The notes under the pieces were generated by a model. That model was not told where the DNA came from, did no database searches, and saw nothing but the letters and a program-made list of their open reading frames with translations. Both the position numbers and the translations under genes were made by a program. Of a stretch of 64,000 bases of DNA, positions 60,924 through 64,000 are shown piece after piece (the first letter of the stretch is position 1; every line of letters starts with the position of its first letter). Location of the stretch: positions 28,878 to 92,877 of the forward strand of contig CAMNRM010000010.1 in assembly GCA_946553025.1 (NCBI GenBank). The letters are read 5' to 3'. The stretch is from an uncultured Clostridium sp. Its GTDB lineage: Bacteria > Bacillota > Clostridia > Lachnospirales > Lachnospiraceae.

Positions 60924-62336
60924 ATGAAGGAAAACCAAAAGGAACTTGAGGTATTGATCCAGGAAGTAATGGATCAGATGGAGGACAGAAGATATGGAAA
61001 AAAGATAGTTACACGTTATCGGTCCAGTTTTCAACTTCTTATGTCCGTATCACATGAAATAGGAGATGACAAGTTTTCAGAAAAACTCATAAAAGCTTTT
61101 CTGGACAAGCCGATCAGCTGCAATGAAAAATGGGCGCAAAAAGAATTAACCCATCGGAAACGCTGTATCAAACTGCTGCTGTCCCTTGCACAGACAGGGA
61201 GCGTTGACTGGAGAAGGCAGGATATTGGCAGCTCATCAGGAAAACTGATGAATAAAAGATTCCGATTGGAACTGGAATCCTTTGTAGAATATCTGGAACA
61301 GAAAAGATTCAGCCCTAATACAATATCTGGGTATAAAAGAATCGTTACTTATTTTCTGCTTTTTTGTCAAAAAAACGGGTATAGGAAGTTATCTGCTATT
61401 CAAACAAATGATGTGAGTACCTTTATCCTGTCCCTTTATAAAGACGGACGTTACCGGCCGTCTACGATTGGAAGCAGTCTGGCGGGGCTGCGCAGGTTTC
61501 TTTCCGCTAATGACCACACGGCTCAGTTCCTTCTGGAGATACCGGTGCATCTGCCGCGGGAAGTAAAGATCATAGAAATCTATAGTGGCAAGGAGCTTGC
61601 GGTACTCAGATCTACGATCTCATCAGGACTACTGACTAAAAGGGACATCGCTGTCTGCAGACTCCTTCTGGAAACAGGGCTTCGGGGAATTGATGTCTGT
61701 TCTTTGAAGCTGAAAGATATTGACTGGGAAAAGGACTGTATCTCCATTATTCAGAATAAGACAAAGAAAATGCTTATCCTTGGGTATGATTCTGCCATGC
61801 GGGTTGGAGAGTTGACAGGGCTAAAGGTCTGTGACCTGCATCTTGATGCGGAGATACCTTATATACGGATACTGGGAAAAGGCAGAAAGTATCGGAACGT
61901 ACCAGTGATGAAAAAGACGGTACAGCATCTGAGAGAATACCTGCGGGAATTTCATGGAAACAGCCACGATCTTATGATACCTCTCTTTTATGCGGTCACA
62001 CATGGCATAAAACATGAACTATCCGATGATTGCATCCAGAAAGTCCTGAAGAAGTATGCACAAAAATGCCGGAATGAAGGAATCTCAATGCCAGAAGATA
62101 TCCATTTCCACATGTTGAGAAAGACCAGAGCAATGAACCTGTACCAGGAGGGATGTCCTCTATCCTATATCCAGCAAATGCTTGGACATGAAAATATCTC
62201 AACCACTTCTGGATTCTACGCTTTTGCAATCCTAGATACGTTAGCAAAAGCTCTGGAGCGGACAAATCCAGAAGGAAGAAATGCAGAAAAGAACTGGAAG
62301 GATAAAAAAATATCGGAAGCCTTATATCGTCTATAA
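60924..62336 (+). CDS. Chimeric tyrosine recombinase with two arginine boxes
   Basis: A 470-residue recombinase. The start at 60924 is fixed by AAGGAGG nine bases upstream. An N-terminal SAM-like core-binding region (about 112-215) precedes the catalytic domain. Unusually, two box-I arginine motifs occur in series: LLLETGLRGIDVCSL (R254) and LILGYDSAMRVGELTGL (R293), only 39 residues apart. Then come the beta-hairpin Lys region (GKGRKY), H396-M-L-R399, GHENIS with H422, and nucleophile Y432. A normal integrase has a single arginine box, so this looks like a fusion of the front of one recombinase to the back of another near codon 282. Whether it still works is unknown. Confidence 0.85.
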   Translation: MKENQKELEVLIQEVMDQMEDRRYGKKIVTRYRSSFQLLMSVSHEIGDDKFSEKLIKAFLDKPISCNEKWAQKELTHRKRCIKLLLSLAQTGSVDWRRQDIGSSSGKLMNKRFRLELESFVEYLEQKRFSPNTISGYKRIVTYFLLFCQKNGYRKLSAIQTNDVSTFILSLYKDGRYRPSTIGSSLAGLRRFLSANDHTAQFLLEIPVHLPREVKIIEIYSGKELAVLRSTISSGLLTKRDIAVCRLLLETGLRGIDVCSLKLKDIDWEKDCISIIQNKTKKMLILGYDSAMRVGELTGLKVCDLHLDAEIPYIRILGKGRKYRNVPVMKKTVQHLREYLREFHGNSHDLMIPLFYAVTHGIKHELSDDCIQKVLKKYAQKCRNEGISMPEDIHFHMLRKTRAMNLYQEGCPLSYIQQMLGHENISTTSGFYAFAILDTLAKALERTNPEGRNAEKNWKDKKISEALYRL

Positions 62337-62445
62337 AAACTATACCGACATTTTTTCAGGAAGCTGCCGTAACTGTTGGCTTTCCACAAAATGTCGGTAT
62401 AGTTTTTTTGTCAGTATAAGTGGTACTATCACGAAATCGGCATAG
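62335..62445 (-). repeat. Right inverted end of the recombinase element
   Basis: 111 bases, reverse complement of the left end with about four differences. It overlaps the recombinase stop codon by two bases and carries the same internal palindrome based on CTATACCGACATTTT. Confidence 0.9.
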
Positions 62446-62471
62446 TACCACCAGTTCAATCGAACAATGAA

Positions 62472-63770
62472 ATGATAAAACCAAAGGAAACCGAAGAAAT
62501 TAAGCCGGAAGAAGTTGCGGATTTAATTGTCAAAAGTGTATTTATACGCTATTATGATGGCAATTTGTATGTGTTTGCTTTGGACGGATTTAATTGTTAC
62601 AGAAAAATGGAAGGAAAGGAGGTGATTCATTTTATTGACAAATTTGTAAAAGAACGCAAGATAAAATTTTCACCGTTAAAATATGATAACGTGAAAAAAT
62701 GTCTTGAGTCAAATTGTGAAATCGTTGTAAAAAGGGGAGAGGGACTTCCACTTAATATTTGTCCATTTGGAAATTTTTTGGTTAATATAGAAAGCGGAGA
62801 AGTGCTTCAAAATCCACAAGATTTTTTCTATTGTTATTCTCTTGGTTGCGAGTATATTCCTGGAGAAATATGCCCACAATTTGATGCCTTTATTGCTGCA
62901 ATAACAAATGATGATAAAATTTTGACAGAAGCGATGTGGCAGATAATAGGCTACTTGATGGTAGATGACAATAACTGCAAAAAGTTCTTTGTTTTCCAGG
63001 GAGTCAAGGATACAGGAAAATCATTATTGGCAAAAGTTATTGCAGCATTGCTCGGAGAGGAGGGGGTGTGTGCGATGAATATTGCAGAATTTGGAGAAAA
63101 ATTTTCTCTGGCAGAATTGAAAAATAAGAGGTTGGCCACCAGCATGGATTTGACCGATGAACCGCTTAGTGTAAAGGCTGTCGGGGAAATAAAATCGATT
63201 ACTGGCGATGATTTAATCCGAAGTGAAGGAAAGTTTAAAGCAGGTGAAACTGTGCATTTGAATGCAAGATTGTTGTTCGGAACAAATCATCAAATTCACA
63301 CGAAAAAAAATGATGCTGCCTTTATGGAACGTCAGTATGTGCTTCCGTTTTATTATCAGGTTCCACCAGATAAACAAGATAAAAATTTGTTTTACGAGTT
63401 AAGCAGAGAACTTCCTGGAATTGCATTAAAGGCAATGAAGGCGTATCTGCGTTTGGCGAAAAATAATTATATTTTGCCGCAGATACATATAAATATTCCT
63501 GAAGAAATGTGCTGGGATCATGAAAAAATTATTGAAAAATTTTCACAGGAAAAATGTGATTTTTCTGATCCAAAAGTGAGAACATCAACAGAGGAATTGT
63601 ATCAAGCGTATGTAAATTTTACAAATGAAGAAAGGATAGAAAGCTTGGAAAAACATAAATTTTCTGAATTTTTCAATAAGAAAAATCTCTCAGCAAAAAA
63701 GAAAAAAATCATTGTAGAGGGCAAATCCTTGCAGGGTTATGAAGGAGTAAAATTGAAGTTCCAGGGGTGA
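62472..63770 (+). CDS. D5/P4-type primase-helicase, probably 5'-truncated
   Basis: A 432-residue protein that matches the helicase half of phage/plasmid primases (D5-N and P4-type SF3 helicase). Walker A is QGVKDTGKS (176-184), with SMDLTDEPLSVKAVG downstream in the Walker B region and LLFGTNHQIHTKKNDAAFMERQ containing the sensor Asn and arginine finger region. Proteins of this kind usually carry a further N-terminal primase or DUF927-like part. Here no ribosome site precedes the first Met, and the frame stays open upstream into the inverted end of the recombinase element, so I believe the front of the gene was cut off. It would have unwound a mobile element's replication origin. Confidence 0.82.
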   Translation: MIKPKETEEIKPEEVADLIVKSVFIRYYDGNLYVFALDGFNCYRKMEGKEVIHFIDKFVKERKIKFSPLKYDNVKKCLESNCEIVVKRGEGLPLNICPFGNFLVNIESGEVLQNPQDFFYCYSLGCEYIPGEICPQFDAFIAAITNDDKILTEAMWQIIGYLMVDDNNCKKFFVFQGVKDTGKSLLAKVIAALLGEEGVCAMNIAEFGEKFSLAELKNKRLATSMDLTDEPLSVKAVGEIKSITGDDLIRSEGKFKAGETVHLNARLLFGTNHQIHTKKNDAAFMERQYVLPFYYQVPPDKQDKNLFYELSRELPGIALKAMKAYLRLAKNNYILPQIHINIPEEMCWDHEKIIEKFSQEKCDFSDPKVRTSTEELYQAYVNFTNEERIESLEKHKFSEFFNKKNLSAKKKKIIVEGKSLQGYEGVKLKFQG

Positions 63771-63811
63771 AAAAAGCTTGAATTGTCTGATATTCCATGG
63801 AAATTCCATGG

Positions 63812-63848
63812 AATTCCAGGCTGGAAGCAAAAAATTTAGCCTGGAATT
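63812..63848 (+). repeat. Perfect 11-base hairpin after the primase gene
   Basis: AATTCCAGGCT (63812-63822) pairs exactly with AGCCTGGAATT (63838-63848), loop of 15 bases, with no T run. Just before it lie two copies of the palindrome CCATGG embedded in TTCCATGGAA. No gene of ordinary length is seen in 63771-64000. Confidence 0.7.
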
Positions 63849-63896
63849 AGATGAGAATGGAGTTTATTTGATTGTGCAAAGGGATAGGAGGTGAAT

Positions 63897-63962
63897 ATGA
63901 TGTTTTATTGCCGATGTAGTATCAAAGAGGAAAATCATGGAACTATATTACTTGTGAGTTAA
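63897..63962 (+). CDS. Possible 21-residue peptide with strong ribosome site
   Basis: ATG at 63897, preceded by AGGAGGTG five bases upstream, opens a frame of 21 codons ending TAA at 63960-63962; the product begins MMFYCRCSIKEE. The ribosome site is as good as any in the window, but the peptide is so short that it may be a leader or a truncated gene. Confidence 0.3.
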   Translation: MMFYCRCSIKEENHGTILLVS

Positions 63963-64000
63963 AAGTTTGTAACACTAAGAAACCATGGAATCCCACGGTT

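Larger units (their letters stand above)
60760..62445 (+). mobile_element. Tyrosine-recombinase element with 110-base inverted ends, RIT-like
   Basis: A 1.69 kb unit bounded by near-identical inverted ends (60760-60869 and 62335-62445) and carrying one tyrosine recombinase gene. Such complex inverted ends with internal palindromes flanking tyrosine recombinase genes are known from RIT (recombinase-in-trio) elements, which carry three such genes. Here only one remains, and it appears chimeric, so I infer an internally deleted RIT-like element. It has landed in or beside an IS256 remnant and cuts the upstream end of a primase gene. Confidence 0.75.

Overview
The window looks like a chromosomal segment of a gut Clostridia bacterium, most likely a Lachnospiraceae. 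The signs are the house style of the genes (DUF4364, DUF5716/DUF5717-type giant proteins, a CD1871A-type CxxC mini-protein, DHHW/MBOAT pair, DUF4422 and RgpF glycan enzymes), strong AGGAGG ribosome sites, and sigma-A promoters with 17-18 base spacers. The core regions have moderate GC. Several accessory islands are clearly AT-rich. No tRNA, rRNA or CRISPR array was seen.

Layout. 1-5730: the end of an unknown gene, then a MoxR ATPase, a DUF5682-type protein and a VWA protein in one operon. 5805-7323: the GTPase EngB, a small membrane protein and a DUF4364 regulator. 7557-13722: an operon with a 1200-residue protein, a degenerate Hsp70/actin-fold protein, a repeat protein and a zinc-ribbon Nudix hydrolase. 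13782-20563: a secreted M60-type metallopeptidase of 1870 residues and a secreted cell-wall-binding protein, a plausible mucin-facing pair. 20681-22408: an AT-rich three-gene cassette (two small ABC-like parts and a TOPRIM-like protein), a possible defence system. 22725-25387: an MBOAT/DHHW O-acylation pair. 25426-31190: a MATE exporter, a thioredoxin-like/CxxC/iron-sulfur redox trio, an HD phosphohydrolase, a short tyrosine recombinase and a response-regulator diguanylate cyclase.

31265-36701: an AAA ATPase-like protein with a hexapeptide-repeat N terminus, a perfect 24-base inverted repeat, a TnpB/Cas12f-like protein whose three canonical RuvC acids appear replaced, a structured non-coding stretch after it, and two exported proteins.

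36801-58890: a large surface-glycan locus. It holds a sulfotransferase-like protein, UDP-galactopyranose mutase, glycosyltransferases, two RgpF-type proteins, an acetyltransferase, a HAD-type protein and a DUF4422 protein. In its middle is a complete PAPS supply line: sulfate ABC importer (binding protein, CysT, CysW, CysA), CysD, a CysN-CysC fusion, and CysQ to remove PAP. No PAPS or sulfite reductase gene is present in the window, so I infer that imported sulfate is activated to sulfate a surface glycan. A small Rossmann-like module recurs at one end of eight of these proteins.

58891-64000: mobile and decayed DNA. It contains gene fragments, a two-gene cassette with a mini P-loop ATPase, an IS256 remnant, a 1.7 kb tyrosine-recombinase element with 110-base inverted ends and a chimeric recombinase, and a 5'-truncated D5/P4-type primase-helicase gene.
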